Positions 16,890 to 26,009 of a stretch of 62,281 nucleotides of DNA are shown here, piece by piece. The stretch comes from Pedobacter sp. UBA4863 (GTDB lineage: Bacteria > Bacteroidota > Bacteroidia > Sphingobacteriales > Sphingobacteriaceae), in NCBI RefSeq assembly GCF_002399615.1, contig NZ_DHDZ01000043.1:4963-67243 (forward strand), in the 5' to 3' direction. Under the pieces are notes generated by a model, which searched no databases, had not been told where the DNA came from, and saw only the letters and a program-made list of their open reading frames with translations. Position 1 is the first letter of the stretch. Each line of letters starts with the position of its first letter. A program made the position numbers and the translations under genes.

Positions 16890-17249
16890 TCATCTTAATG
16901 CTTTTATCAAGCCATTAATCATTACTAAAACTTCTTCGCATAAACTGTAAAGTTCATTAAACCGTTTTTCAGTTAAATAGTTCCTTCGCTTAGCCAAATG
17001 CAAGCATCCTACTACTTCTACATCCGATCTTAACGCATAACGCAAAAATCTAATAAATTCAGCATTACTTTGTCCTGTGCTACCTTCGGCAATATTTAAC
17101 GAAATACTATCTGCTGCTCTTTTTATTTGTGGGCTTAAAACATAGTTTTCATCCTTGGGAAAGGTTTTAGTAAGCTGATCAATCTCGTCCGCCAAATCCA
17201 AAGCCTTTTGCCATACCTTCAATTTTTCAAACTTAAATCCCATAAGCAA
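16890..17249 (-). CDS. four-helix-bundle protein (23S rRNA intervening-sequence protein family)
   Basis: A 119-aa protein of the family first noted in 23S rRNA intervening sequences (TIGR02436) and related to the Avd protein of diversity-generating retroelements. Typical words: FEKLKVWQKALDLADEI (residues 6-22), IKRAADSISLNIAEGS (about 63-78), EFIRFLRYALRSDVEV. The likely start is Met1 or Met3. Family members form pentameric four-helix bundles; a cellular role is not established. It lies between aguB and aguA, bracketed by inverted repeats, and looks like an insertion. No reverse transcriptase or variable repeat is nearby. Confidence 0.88.
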   Translation of the reverse strand: MLMGFKFEKLKVWQKALDLADEIDQLTKTFPKDENYVLSPQIKRAADSISLNIAEGSTGQSNAEFIRFLRYALRSDVEVVGCLHLAKRRNYLTEKRFNELYSLCEEVLVMINGLIKALR

Positions 17250-17284
17250 ATTTTAATATATTTAAATATACCAAAAATCTCTTG

Positions 17285-17314
17285 CGGACTTGCGGACTAA
17301 AAACTTCCCGACTT
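17285..17314. repeat. right inverted-repeat region of the four-helix-bundle insert
   Basis: CGGACTTGCGGACT (17285-17298) with an 8-bp period, then CCGACTT (17308-17314), which runs into the aguB stop codon. Both are inverted matches to words at 16808-16821 and 16731-16737. Confidence 0.6.
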
Positions 17315-18185
17315 ATTCATCAATAAATCTCTTCGTAATGGGCTGGTAAGAATCAATTCTTCTATCTCTTAGAAACGGCCAGTGTTTGCGCATAAAATCG
17401 CTTTGTTTCAAATCAATATCCACCACTTCTGTTTCTTCTTTATCATGAGATGCCAAATACAACAATTTACCTTGGGCGTTGGTAGCAAAGCTTCCACCCC
17501 AAAATTTCATACGGCCTTCTTGCTCAAAACCCACACGGTTCACGCTAATTACAGGTAAGCCATTAGCCACCGAGTGCGAACGTTGGATAGTTTGCCAAGC
17601 ATTGTATTGGTCTTGGTTGGTTTCTTCGTCTTGTTCAGTATCCCAACCAATTGCAGTAGGATAAAACATCATCTCGGCACCCATTAATGCAGTAATACGC
17701 GATGCTTCTGGATACCATTGATCCCAACAAATCAAAATCCCGATCTTAGCAAACTTGGTTTGGAAAACTTTGTAGCCTAAATCGCCTGGTGTAAAGTAAA
17801 ACTTCTCATAATAAGCCGGGTCATCAGGAATATGCATTTTACGGTATTTACCTAAATAACTGCCATCGGCATCTAAAACAGCGGTAGTATTGTGGTACAA
17901 GCCTTCGGCACGTTTTTCAAATAACGAAGCAATAATTACAACACCTAACTCTTTAGCCACCACTTGTAAAGCGTCGGTAGATGGCCCCGGAATAGATTCG
18001 GCCAAATCAAAATTATCGTAATCTTCTACATCGCAGAAATAAAGCGATGTAAAAAGCTCTTGCAAACACACAATTTGAGCACCTTTTGCAGCGGCTTCCC
18101 GCACTTTTAAAATTGCTTTGTCTAAATTTTCTTGCTTATCTGCTGTGCAGCTCATCTGCACCATTCCTACTTTTACTTTGCTCAT
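17313..18185 (-). CDS. aguB: N-carbamoylputrescine amidase
   Basis: A 290-aa nitrilase-superfamily amidase that hydrolyses N-carbamoylputrescine to putrescine, CO2 and ammonia. The Glu-Lys-Cys triad is visible: Glu in CLQELFTSLYFC (about residue 42), Lys in GKYRKMHIPDD (about 115) and Cys in GILICWDQWYPE (about 151). PAYYEKFYFTPGD and the conserved C-terminal RRIDSYQPI are typical of plant and bacterial CPA. It supplies the second step after AguA, giving polyamine from arginine-derived agmatine. A -7 box TAACTTTG lies at 18285-18278. Confidence 0.93.
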   Translation of the reverse strand: MSKVKVGMVQMSCTADKQENLDKAILKVREAAAKGAQIVCLQELFTSLYFCDVEDYDNFDLAESIPGPSTDALQVVAKELGVVIIASLFEKRAEGLYHNTTAVLDADGSYLGKYRKMHIPDDPAYYEKFYFTPGDLGYKVFQTKFAKIGILICWDQWYPEASRITALMGAEMMFYPTAIGWDTEQDEETNQDQYNAWQTIQRSHSVANGLPVISVNRVGFEQEGRMKFWGGSFATNAQGKLLYLASHDKEETEVVDIDLKQSDFMRKHWPFLRDRRIDSYQPITKRFIDE

Positions 18186-18477
18186 ATTTTTAGATTTGAG
18201 TATTGAGATATGAGATATGAGACTTGATTGCCCAACCTTTCACCCTAAACCTTATACTTTAAACCATTTTCGAGCCTCAAAGTTAGTTAAAATGGCCGAT
18301 AATTTATAGCAAAGCAAAGCTTGTACACAGTTTGAATATTTGTTTGCCCTGCCCTAAGTCTGTGGAGCGATATTAGAATAAAAAAACTTTAACAAACTCA
18401 GTACAACATATCAAAACAAAACACTATATTTCAATGGGTTAAAAACAAAAACCCCTTACAAAAAACATCATTTATGC
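18186..18477. repeat. gap holding two heptamer arrays
   Basis: First array 18195-18229: TTTGAGT, ATTGAGA, TATGAGA, TATGAGA, CTTGATT. Second array 18235-18262: ACCTTTC, ACCCTAA, ACCTTAT, ACTTTAA. The rest, 18290-18477, holds no gene or clear signal beyond the aguB -7 box at 18278-18285. Confidence 0.6.
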
Positions 18478-19458
18478 CTAAAACCCAATTTTAATTCCAA
18501 CGTTAATTCCTAAACCACCAATATTTACGTACGAGCGTAAATCGTCTGACGGTTTTGTAGAATCATAATTGGCAGTTCCTTTAACATTCATGGCCGATGT
18601 TATTTCTTTATGGTATTTCACCTCTTTATCGCCAACAGGCTGATTGGCTAAAGTTAATTGCTCTGTACCCATTGGCGTTCCGGTTGCATTAACTACCACC
18701 GTAGCCGTTCCATTGTATTTCTTAAGCGCTTTGTCTTTACCGCCTACAGAAATATTTCTGTACTCTAGCTCAGAAAACAAACTAACGGTTTTGGCTATTT
18801 TGTAACGCAAGCCCAAAGCAGCCTGAAAACCAATAGTTGCATTCGGATTAATACGTTCTTCCCTATCAAGCAACAAGTTAATATGCGTACCCGGAAGCGA
18901 TGGAGTTCCATTTTGGGCAGCAATGGCACCTGTTTTATCATCGATACTTGTATTAATTTGTAAATAGCCCCCTACTGGTACAATTACACCCACCTTAGTA
19001 TAAGGTTTAAAGCTACCTTTTGTTGGTATGCTAAGCACCAATGCTGGTGCAACATCCATTGCTTTTATTTTACCCACCGAGTGCAAACTCAGCACATTTG
19101 CATTGCCCATGGTCCCAGTTTGCCTCATCATATCTTGGCTTTCGCTCTGAAAATAGTTAAAGCCAACCTCCAAAGCTAAAACATCATTAAATTGAAAACC
19201 ACCCACTAAACCAGCTCGCCAGCCCTGCCCAAACGAACCTGTTAAAGCCTTCTCCGAAACCATTGTTGTAGTACCATTGGCATTAACCATGAAATGCTTG
19301 TCTCTAGCTGGCATATTGTTAATTGCCGGAAACTCAACAGGCGTAACCTTGATGAAATAACTTCCAGTAGGCTTTAGGTAAAAACCCCTACTCTCTTGCG
19401 CCATTAAACTTATTGCCCCTGTTAGGGCGAAAAACCCTGTTAATAATAACTTTTTCAT
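18478..19458 (-). CDS. outer-membrane beta-barrel protein
   Basis: A 326-aa protein with signal peptide MKKLLLTGFFALTGAISLMA (cleavage about residue 20-21) and alternating amphipathic strands through the mature part, ending in Phe (GINVGIKIGF), the usual mark of an outer-membrane barrel. FNDVLALEVGFNYFQS and LRYKIAKTVSLFSELEYRN are typical barrel strands of OmpW/porin-family proteins in Bacteroidota. About eight to ten strands are expected. No partner gene is adjacent. The transported substrate, if any, is unknown. Confidence 0.82.
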   Translation of the reverse strand: MKKLLLTGFFALTGAISLMAQESRGFYLKPTGSYFIKVTPVEFPAINNMPARDKHFMVNANGTTTMVSEKALTGSFGQGWRAGLVGGFQFNDVLALEVGFNYFQSESQDMMRQTGTMGNANVLSLHSVGKIKAMDVAPALVLSIPTKGSFKPYTKVGVIVPVGGYLQINTSIDDKTGAIAAQNGTPSLPGTHINLLLDREERINPNATIGFQAALGLRYKIAKTVSLFSELEYRNISVGGKDKALKKYNGTATVVVNATGTPMGTEQLTLANQPVGDKEVKYHKEITSAMNVKGTANYDSTKPSDDLRSYVNIGGLGINVGIKIGF

Positions 19459-19696
19459 ACCCGTTCTTTTTAGTTAGAAATTAAAGCAAGCCCATCACGC
19501 CGTCGCTTAAAACTATGCTTACATAACAAATAAACACTCAAACACCGCATTTTGTTGTAATTCAGGCGATTTGTTTCTATCATCTTTTAGTAAAAAATGA
19601 GCAATTTAAATGTTGGCACTAGGTGAAGTTGTAATTTTGCCGCCATCAAAACTCTGAAACCCATTTTTGATTAAACAATACTCAATCCTATTTATC

Positions 19697-20326
19697 ATGA
19701 GCTTAATTGAAGCCTTAAATTGGCGTTATGCCACAAAAAAAATGAACGGACAGCCCGTTCCCGAAGAAAAAGTAGATCAAATTTTAGAGGCCGCACGTTT
19801 AGCGCCAACCTCTTCTGGCTTACAACCTGTTAAAGTAATTGTAGTTACCGACCCTGCTTTAAAACAAGAATTATTTCCCCACGCGTTTAATCAATCACAA
19901 ATTTTAGATTCATCGCACCTATTGGTTTTTGCGGCTTGGGACAACTATACCGAAGAGCGAATTGACGAAGTTTTTAGCCGTACAAATGGCGAGCGCAACA
20001 TTCCATCGGCAGCAACCGCCGATTATGTGGCCAACTTAAAAAACAACTTTTTACCTAGAGAGCCTCAAGTTAATTTCGAACACGCTGCCCGCCAAGCCTA
20101 CATTGCTTTTGGTGCTGCCATTGCTCAGGCCGCTTTATTAAAAGTTGATGCCACACCAATGGAAGGCTTTAACAACGAGAAGTTTGACGAAATATTAAAG
20201 CTTAAAGAACAGGGCTTAAAAAGTGTTACCCTACTACCATTGGGTTACCGCGATGAGGCTAACGATTGGTTGGTAGGCCTAAAAAAAGTACGCCAACCTA
20301 AAGAAAGCTTTTTAATAAAATACTAA
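19697..20326 (+). CDS. NAD(P)H-dependent nitroreductase family protein
   Basis: A 209-aa FMN-dependent nitroreductase. The frame is open to a TTG at 19667; the ATG at 19697 (MSLIEALNWRYATKKMNGQ) fits the family. Motifs: LEAARLAPTSSGLQP (FMN-binding, about residues 36-50), LLVFAAWDNY, and the C-terminal LLPLGYRDEANDWLVGLKKVR. It resembles the NfsB/DrgA group that reduces quinones and nitroaromatics. A -7 box TAATTTTG is at 19632-19639. It stands alone, followed by a hairpin. Confidence 0.88.
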   Translation: MSLIEALNWRYATKKMNGQPVPEEKVDQILEAARLAPTSSGLQPVKVIVVTDPALKQELFPHAFNQSQILDSSHLLVFAAWDNYTEERIDEVFSRTNGERNIPSAATADYVANLKNNFLPREPQVNFEHAARQAYIAFGAAIAQAALLKVDATPMEGFNNEKFDEILKLKEQGLKSVTLLPLGYRDEANDWLVGLKKVRQPKESFLIKY

Positions 20327-20698
20327 GGTTTTAATCCGCAAGTTTTTCGGTCATTAAAACTTGCGGGTTATTATAGCTAACGCTTTTGTACAGCCAATTT
20401 GTACAACATCCTCCATCAAGACCTAATTATTACCCATATTTTCTTCCAATTTTATTGCTAGCTGCAGGCTAACCCTCATAGTGTATGGTACAAACTGTTG
20501 TACATGAGCCAAAAAAAATGATCCGTAAATTATTGTTAATCCATAAGGACTTAACACCTTCTCCATTTTAGGCTTTTACTAAGTAGCTATTAACCTTATT
20601 GCCTCATTTTTTGAGGTTATTTCTATTTCATCAACAAATTACATAAAATTAAAAACGCTGATTTACAGCTATTTAAATAAGTATATTAAATTTCAATA
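20327..20698. other. 372-bp gap upstream of padR
   Basis: Holds an imperfect 14-bp hairpin with one mismatch (AATCCGCAAGTTTT 20333-20346 / AAAACTTGCGGGTT 20356-20369), a likely terminator of the nitroreductase. Also TTTGTACA twice (20386-20393, 20398-20405) and the inverted pair GTACAA/TTGTAC (20488-20503). The remainder is AT-rich with no gene. Confidence 0.6.
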
Positions 20699-20740
20699 GT
20701 ACTATGTATTGCATAGTACATTATTAAACATATATCTTTG
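20699..20740 (+). promoter_or_regulatory. padR promoter with overlapping operator
   Basis: TTG (20709-20711), 21-nt spacer, TATCTTTG (20733-20740). The 8-bp inverted repeat GTACTATG (20699-20706) / CATAGTAC (20712-20719) straddles the TTG box, and ATGT-N10-ACAT (20704-20721) within it resembles PadR operators. Autorepression by the PadR protein encoded just downstream is likely. Confidence 0.6.
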
Positions 20741-20744
20741 TATA

Positions 20745-21095
20745 ATGATAGCAGAAAATACGCAAACCCAAATGCGCAAGGGCATACTAGAATACTGTGT
20801 GCTATTAATCATCTCCCGAGGAGAGATTTACGCGTCTGATATAATTGCCGAACTAAAGCAGGCAAAACTACTGGTGGTAGAGGGTACTTTGTATCCGCTA
20901 CTTACCCGATTAAAAAACAACGGACTGTTGAGTTACAACTGGGTAGAATCTACCTCAGGACCACCACGCAAATATTATGTGCTTACCCCAGAAGGAACCC
21001 AAATTTTGGCACAACTGGACACCACTTGGCATGAACTGGTTTACGCCATTACTACAGCACAACAAGGAGCCAAACCAACAACAGAAGAAAAATAA
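20745..21095 (+). CDS. PadR-family transcriptional regulator
   Basis: A 116-aa winged-helix regulator starting MIAENTQTQMRKG. The frame extends to the TTG of the promoter, but the -7 box ends at 20740, so transcription would start at or near the ATG (leaderless). The PadR core is clear: KGILEYCVLLIISRGEIYAS (about residues 11-30, described), VVEGTLYPLLTRLKNNGLL and PRKYYVLTPEG. The pairing with a PspC-domain gene 39 bp downstream is a recurrent Bacteroidota operon, in which PadR probably senses envelope stress. Confidence 0.9.
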   Translation: MIAENTQTQMRKGILEYCVLLIISRGEIYASDIIAELKQAKLLVVEGTLYPLLTRLKNNGLLSYNWVESTSGPPRKYYVLTPEGTQILAQLDTTWHELVYAITTAQQGAKPTTEEK

Positions 21096-21134
21096 ACAAA
21101 CACAGTGGCTTAGCTACTGCTAAAGAATAAAGAC

Positions 21135-22745
21135 ATGAACAAGACAATTATCATTAATATAGGCAACTCCATCATCCACATAGAAGAAGAAGCCTACGAA
21201 ATACTAATGGTTTACCTAAACGAAATTAAACAGCATTTTGCGAAAACTGCCGACGACTTTGAGATTGTAAAGGATATTGAAAACCGTATTGCAGAAATGT
21301 TTGCCGAGATTTTACAAAAAGCAGCAAAGCAAGTAATTGAAGTGGCCGACGTACATAGCGTAATTACACAAATGGGCAGTGTACAAGATTTTACCAACGA
21401 TGATGAAGATGAAGTAAAATCAGAAAACTTTTATGCCAATTATCATGCTATCAAAAAATTATACCGCGATACCGACGAAGGTGTAATTGCCGGTGTTTGT
21501 GCAGGCTTAGGACATTATCTAAATGTAGAAGCCCGTTGGTTGCGCCTAGCTTTTTTCTTGCTTACTTTCTTGGCAGGAAGCAGCATATTAGTTTATTTAA
21601 TTTTATGGATTGCCATTCCAAGAGCCTCGAGCAGATCAGAACGCATGGAAATGAAAGGCGAAGCAACCAACCTTTATGGCTACAAAAAGAATTTCGACGA
21701 AGAATTGGCCGCATTTAAGGCCAACATGAAATCGGCCAACAAGCAATTTAAGCCTATGGTAAGCACCCTCCACGATTTAATTACTGGGTTATTTAAAACC
21801 ATTGGAAGATTAATTAATGCCATAGGCAGACTATTAGGAAAACTATTTGCCTGGTTTATTATTATTTTTGGTTTTGGTTGGTTAGTAGCATTTATTGTAA
21901 TGCTAGGCTTACTTTTAGGCACTTGGGAAAACGGTGTGTACAACAATTTCCCTTTCAACATTATTAATGTACCCTACAAAGTAGAATTAATATTTGCCGC
22001 CTTTTTCACCGTATTTATACCCGTTTTGGCGCTAGTACTATTAGCTATTAAACTGGTATTCAACCATATTCAACTCAGTAAATATTTTTCGTTTTTATTA
22101 CTTGGCGTTTGGATAATTGCCGCCGTAACCACAGCATTTAACGTAGCTAAAGTAGTATCGTCTTTTAATGAAGAGGCAGAAATGGCAAAAAATATAGATT
22201 TGAAACAGTATAAACGCTATGTTTTTAATGTTGATCCTGGCATGGTGTTTACTGCTCAAGACAGTACAAAATATAACTTAGGAAATGGCAAAAACGAATA
22301 TAGAGTATTGGCAAACCCGTACGACCATGGCATGTTTAGAGATCCAAAAAATGTTCGTTTAGTATTTGAAAAAACAGATAATGAGCAAGTGAGCATGGTG
22401 CAGTCGTTTAAAGCTAACGGACGCAATTTTGATGAAGCTTTAGCCAACTCTCAAAACTTAACTTATAAATTTCAAATAACCGATTCGGTGGTTACCTTAA
22501 CGCCAAAAGCTATTTTAAAGAAAGCCGCAGCTTGGAGAGACCAAAGTGTGGTGCTCACCGTAAAACTACCCGTTGGTACACAAGTGCTATTAAACAACGA
22601 TTTATACAGCTACCTAAAGTTTTATTACTACTGTAACCACGGAGATAGCGCAAACAATGCAGAAAACGAACTTTGGGTAATGACCTCCGAAGGTTTAAAG
22701 TGTAAATATGAATTAGACCATCCAAAAAAAGAAGAAACCAATTAG
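21135..22745 (+). CDS. PspC domain-containing membrane protein
   Basis: A 536-aa protein, second in the padR operon. An N-terminal cytoplasmic region of about 90 residues is followed by a PspC domain (YRDTDEGVIAGVCAGLG and the membrane helix, about residues 111-165), then further membrane segments at about 235-275, 285-310 and 320-345. A C-terminal soluble part of about 185 residues is mostly beta (VVLTVKLPVGTQVLLNND). PspC homologues respond to membrane stress; here the C-terminal part resembles an adhesin-like or DUF-type domain, and its role is unknown. Confidence 0.83.
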   Translation: MNKTIIINIGNSIIHIEEEAYEILMVYLNEIKQHFAKTADDFEIVKDIENRIAEMFAEILQKAAKQVIEVADVHSVITQMGSVQDFTNDDEDEVKSENFYANYHAIKKLYRDTDEGVIAGVCAGLGHYLNVEARWLRLAFFLLTFLAGSSILVYLILWIAIPRASSRSERMEMKGEATNLYGYKKNFDEELAAFKANMKSANKQFKPMVSTLHDLITGLFKTIGRLINAIGRLLGKLFAWFIIIFGFGWLVAFIVMLGLLLGTWENGVYNNFPFNIINVPYKVELIFAAFFTVFIPVLALVLLAIKLVFNHIQLSKYFSFLLLGVWIIAAVTTAFNVAKVVSSFNEEAEMAKNIDLKQYKRYVFNVDPGMVFTAQDSTKYNLGNGKNEYRVLANPYDHGMFRDPKNVRLVFEKTDNEQVSMVQSFKANGRNFDEALANSQNLTYKFQITDSVVTLTPKAILKKAAAWRDQSVVLTVKLPVGTQVLLNNDLYSYLKFYYYCNHGDSANNAENELWVMTSEGLKCKYELDHPKKEETN

Positions 22746-23099
22746 TGGCTGGGAGTTAGGCATTAACCGTTACGTAAACTATGCCTAACTCCTATTTTCT
22801 TAAAAACCTAAGATTATTAAATGTACCAAAACAAGCCGTTAAAACTGATGCTGAAATAAATTCAGCAGGACGGATCGCAAATTTAGCGTCACCTCCGATA
22901 CTCGGAGCAAGCGCTGAATTTATTTTGCTTCGCCAGCTACTTCGTGGTCAGGGCCGGTGTTACAAACAGCTTATTATCGTACTAGTAATCAATAGAATAA
23001 TAATCGAACTTAGGTTAAAACTAATACTTCCCTTAAAATAAGGAAATCTATGCTATTATGAACCCCAATAAACTAACGGCAAAATCAAAACATTAAAAA
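22746..23099. repeat. 354-bp gap with a long inverted repeat
   Basis: AAATAAATTCAGC (22854-22866) and GCTGAATTTATTT (22913-22925) form a perfect 13-bp inverted repeat with an internal hairpin CTCCGA-tac-TCGGAG (22893-22907). This resembles a Bacteroidota intergenic palindrome family containing TTTATTTCAG. A plus-strand frame at 22781-23041 crosses it and is not credible. No gene is seen elsewhere in the gap. Confidence 0.65.
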
Positions 23100-25814
23100 C
23101 TATTTAACCGAATAACGTAACACCGTACGCCCCACGTTTCCATCTTTATCAATACCTTCTACTACGGCTTTGTAATTGCCCTTGCCATCCGCATTAAAGA
23201 ACTCAAAACTTACATTGCCTTTCTCATCGGTAATTAACTTAGGATTCCAATAAATAGTAGTCCTTAAATCGTTGCTTGTGATTGTTGCGTTTGGCATATA
23301 CTTAGGAGAATAAAACTCTCTTTCTTTACTATAGCCCATTGGCGAATATTTCACCTCATATTTTTTTGGCAACATATCTAAAAAAGCTTGCTTAGACAAT
23401 TTTTCGCCCTTAGGCATTTTCTTGGTATTAATTACAATTACACCACGCGTGTTGTGCATTCTATCTACCGTACCCAGCGGATCGTTTAAGAAAATCTCTA
23501 TTGATTCTACATCAACGGCATTAACTGTATTAATTGCATTCGCATCAACAAACATCCCGTTAAAGAAAATAGCGGCCGGTGTGCGCCCACCTTGGTTATA
23601 ATCTCTGGTAATGTAAAACTTTTGTTCGTTAAAATCGTAGGTAAAGCTTGGTGCTTGCACTTTAAGACATTCGAGCAATAGGTTACAACCTTCTAACTGC
23701 TTGCCATCTATAAAACGATCTGGTATTTGGCTTAGTCCAGAAAGTGCCGGATGATCTGCATGGCTCGCTTTTTTAATTGCACCTCCTTTAATTTCTACGG
23801 TTTTTAGTGTACGCATAAAACGATATTGCCTTTGGCTGTTATTCAAATAAGAAGACATGGCCGTATCTATATTTTCAACCTCGTCTGCACGATGTACATT
23901 GTAACCTCGGGCAGCGCTAGGCGTACCATCTAACATAATCATCAGATTATTGTAGTTCGGATTTGAGCGAGCAGTAATTACCACTTGTGACGAATCTGGA
24001 AAAACCAAATCCTTAAAATTAAATACGCCCACATTGCTTGTTATAATTTCTTTCGAAATAGGTTTTCCAGTTACCATCATCCTCATCATTCCCTTTCTAA
24101 TGGGCATTCCCGTTAAGTCTCTTAGCGTACCCGAAATGGTAAGGCCCTGCTCTGGCAATAAAATAATTTTAGGATACCTGCCTGCTAAAATTTCCTTATA
24201 AGCGAACCTTCGGTAGCCTTGTGTTAGCATTAAACGGTCTAAATCCAATAGCTTTTTATCATCGGTTTTATTAAAATAATAGTTAGGCTTTTCTATATAT
24301 CCTTTTAAATCTGAAGTGAGTAATAAAGTGCTTAAAATGGTAGTTTCCGTATTTTCATCGACAGGAACTTTGGTTTCATCTGTAACGCTAACGGAAAAAT
24401 CGCCAACTGTGGGCTGGCCTTTACTCTTGGCATCTAGGGTAAGTTTTACCTTTTGGCGAGGTTTATAGCTAGGCAAATCAGCTTTTAAAGCTAAATTCAT
24501 TGCATCTTTGTGCAATACAAAAACTAATCGTTCGCTAATTGGCTCGCTCTTATCGTCAAACAAAGTGAGCTGTGCAATGCCCGAAGGAAAATTTTGCTTA
24601 GGTATTTTTGCTGTAATAACTTGATTTTTGAGATGAAGCTTAGCGGCATAGGCTACCACATTGGTATTTTGTCCTACCAAAAAGAAAGTTTTTTCTTTAT
24701 TAGCTTCGAAAAATGCTGCGCTTGCCAATATGCGCAGGTTAATAAAATCGGTTGCTGCCGGGTTGCTTACCTGTAAAGTAATGCCTTCTACTGGCTTTGG
24801 TAAGGCCATGGTTTTAACCACACCATTAACCGTGTATTGCAACTGATAGCTTTTACCTGCTTCTGGCGAGATAAAAAAACTACCAATACCTGCAAACGAA
24901 GAGGCGAAAGTGCCTATTTCGGTGCGTTGTTCGTCTATAATAGTTCCCTTTAGATCGGCACCTAGCCCATTTGCCTTAACTGCTTTAAAACCTACTTGGT
25001 TGGGAATACCAGCAATCAATTGCCCTCCTTCCGGAAATACCTGAAAATCTACACCATTATCATTTTGCTGAATATTGAAACTTGCACTGGCCAATTCCTT
25101 GTCTGCAATACTTACATCTGCCACTAGCGTTCCTTTTGTAATTGGGTCGCCAGGTTTACTGCTTATCGTTACCGTAAGAAAGCCGTTAGCATCTGTAGTA
25201 CCTTTACCTCTGGCAAAAACATCGTAATTATGAAATACACGCCAATTTACCGTTTTATTGGCCAAAGGTTTTTTAGCAGTGTCTTTAAACTGGATGCGTG
25301 CAGTGGTTTTAATAGTCTTTTCTACCGCGGTGTTAACAAGGTTAATATTGGTAAGCAACTGTTTGTCTATAGCCTCGCCAATTAAAATATTTTTAGAGAA
25401 GAAATAATCCGAATCAAAATTTAACATCCACAACGTATATGCCCTAACATAATAGTTACCTTGCTTATAAGCGTTCATTGGTAGTGGCATATTACCGTAC
25501 GCTACACTATTTTTTACCGGTAATTTTACGGTTTGTACTAACGAGTCTGTTGCGTTGTACATTTCTACATAAACAATTTTGCTTAATGGCGATGGTAAAT
25601 TGTTTTGCGTGGTTACATAAGCCTTAAACCAAACCGTATCGGCAACGGCGTAATAAGGTTTATCAAAATGCAGATACACTTTTTCTAGTGGTTGCTCATC
25701 TGATAATCGCTTGGTTTTGGTAAGAATATTATTTAAAGTAAGGCTATCTTGTTGGGCATAAGCCGATGAAAAACTAAGGCAAAAAAACAAGAAGAGGATT
25801 TTCGTAAATTTCAT
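23100..25814 (-). CDS. large secreted MG2-like protein with plug-like domain
   Basis: A 904-aa protein with signal peptide MKFTKILFLFFCLSFSSAYA. Residues about 35-130 (LEKVYLHFDKPYYAVADTVW) resemble the MG2 domain of alpha-2-macroglobulin and of Bacteroidota carboxypeptidase-regulatory-like proteins. Ig-like domains follow. Around residues 690-800 there is a region like a TonB receptor plug (IFFNGMFVDANAINT, DVESIEIFLNDP, VIVINTKK) but no barrel after it. It looks like a surface or periplasmic protein of unknown function, widespread in this group. It stands alone. Confidence 0.8.
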   Translation of the reverse strand: MKFTKILFLFFCLSFSSAYAQQDSLTLNNILTKTKRLSDEQPLEKVYLHFDKPYYAVADTVWFKAYVTTQNNLPSPLSKIVYVEMYNATDSLVQTVKLPVKNSVAYGNMPLPMNAYKQGNYYVRAYTLWMLNFDSDYFFSKNILIGEAIDKQLLTNINLVNTAVEKTIKTTARIQFKDTAKKPLANKTVNWRVFHNYDVFARGKGTTDANGFLTVTISSKPGDPITKGTLVADVSIADKELASASFNIQQNDNGVDFQVFPEGGQLIAGIPNQVGFKAVKANGLGADLKGTIIDEQRTEIGTFASSFAGIGSFFISPEAGKSYQLQYTVNGVVKTMALPKPVEGITLQVSNPAATDFINLRILASAAFFEANKEKTFFLVGQNTNVVAYAAKLHLKNQVITAKIPKQNFPSGIAQLTLFDDKSEPISERLVFVLHKDAMNLALKADLPSYKPRQKVKLTLDAKSKGQPTVGDFSVSVTDETKVPVDENTETTILSTLLLTSDLKGYIEKPNYYFNKTDDKKLLDLDRLMLTQGYRRFAYKEILAGRYPKIILLPEQGLTISGTLRDLTGMPIRKGMMRMMVTGKPISKEIITSNVGVFNFKDLVFPDSSQVVITARSNPNYNNLMIMLDGTPSAARGYNVHRADEVENIDTAMSSYLNNSQRQYRFMRTLKTVEIKGGAIKKASHADHPALSGLSQIPDRFIDGKQLEGCNLLLECLKVQAPSFTYDFNEQKFYITRDYNQGGRTPAAIFFNGMFVDANAINTVNAVDVESIEIFLNDPLGTVDRMHNTRGVIVINTKKMPKGEKLSKQAFLDMLPKKYEVKYSPMGYSKEREFYSPKYMPNATITSNDLRTTIYWNPKLITDEKGNVSFEFFNADGKGNYKAVVEGIDKDGNVGRTVLRYSVK

Positions 25815-26009
25815 CTATTTAAAATTATTAATTCTCTGTTTATTATTTCATTGATATTAATGAACTTATAAACTCGGTTTATCTTCAGTTGCAATGAAGG
25901 TATATTTGAGCATTAAATATAGGGTTTATTGGTCAAGAAGCAGGAGTTGAAGCTAAAGTTTAACATATTTTAATGGTATTTATTTTGTTAAATAGCTCGC
26001 AATGATGCA

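Noticed and set aside
16890..17249. diversity-generating retroelement around the four-helix-bundle gene
   Set aside because: No reverse transcriptase, template repeat or variable-repeat gene is found near it; Avd-like similarity alone is not enough.
22781..23041. 86-aa plus-strand frame
   Set aside because: Runs through a 13-bp inverted repeat and lacks conserved features.
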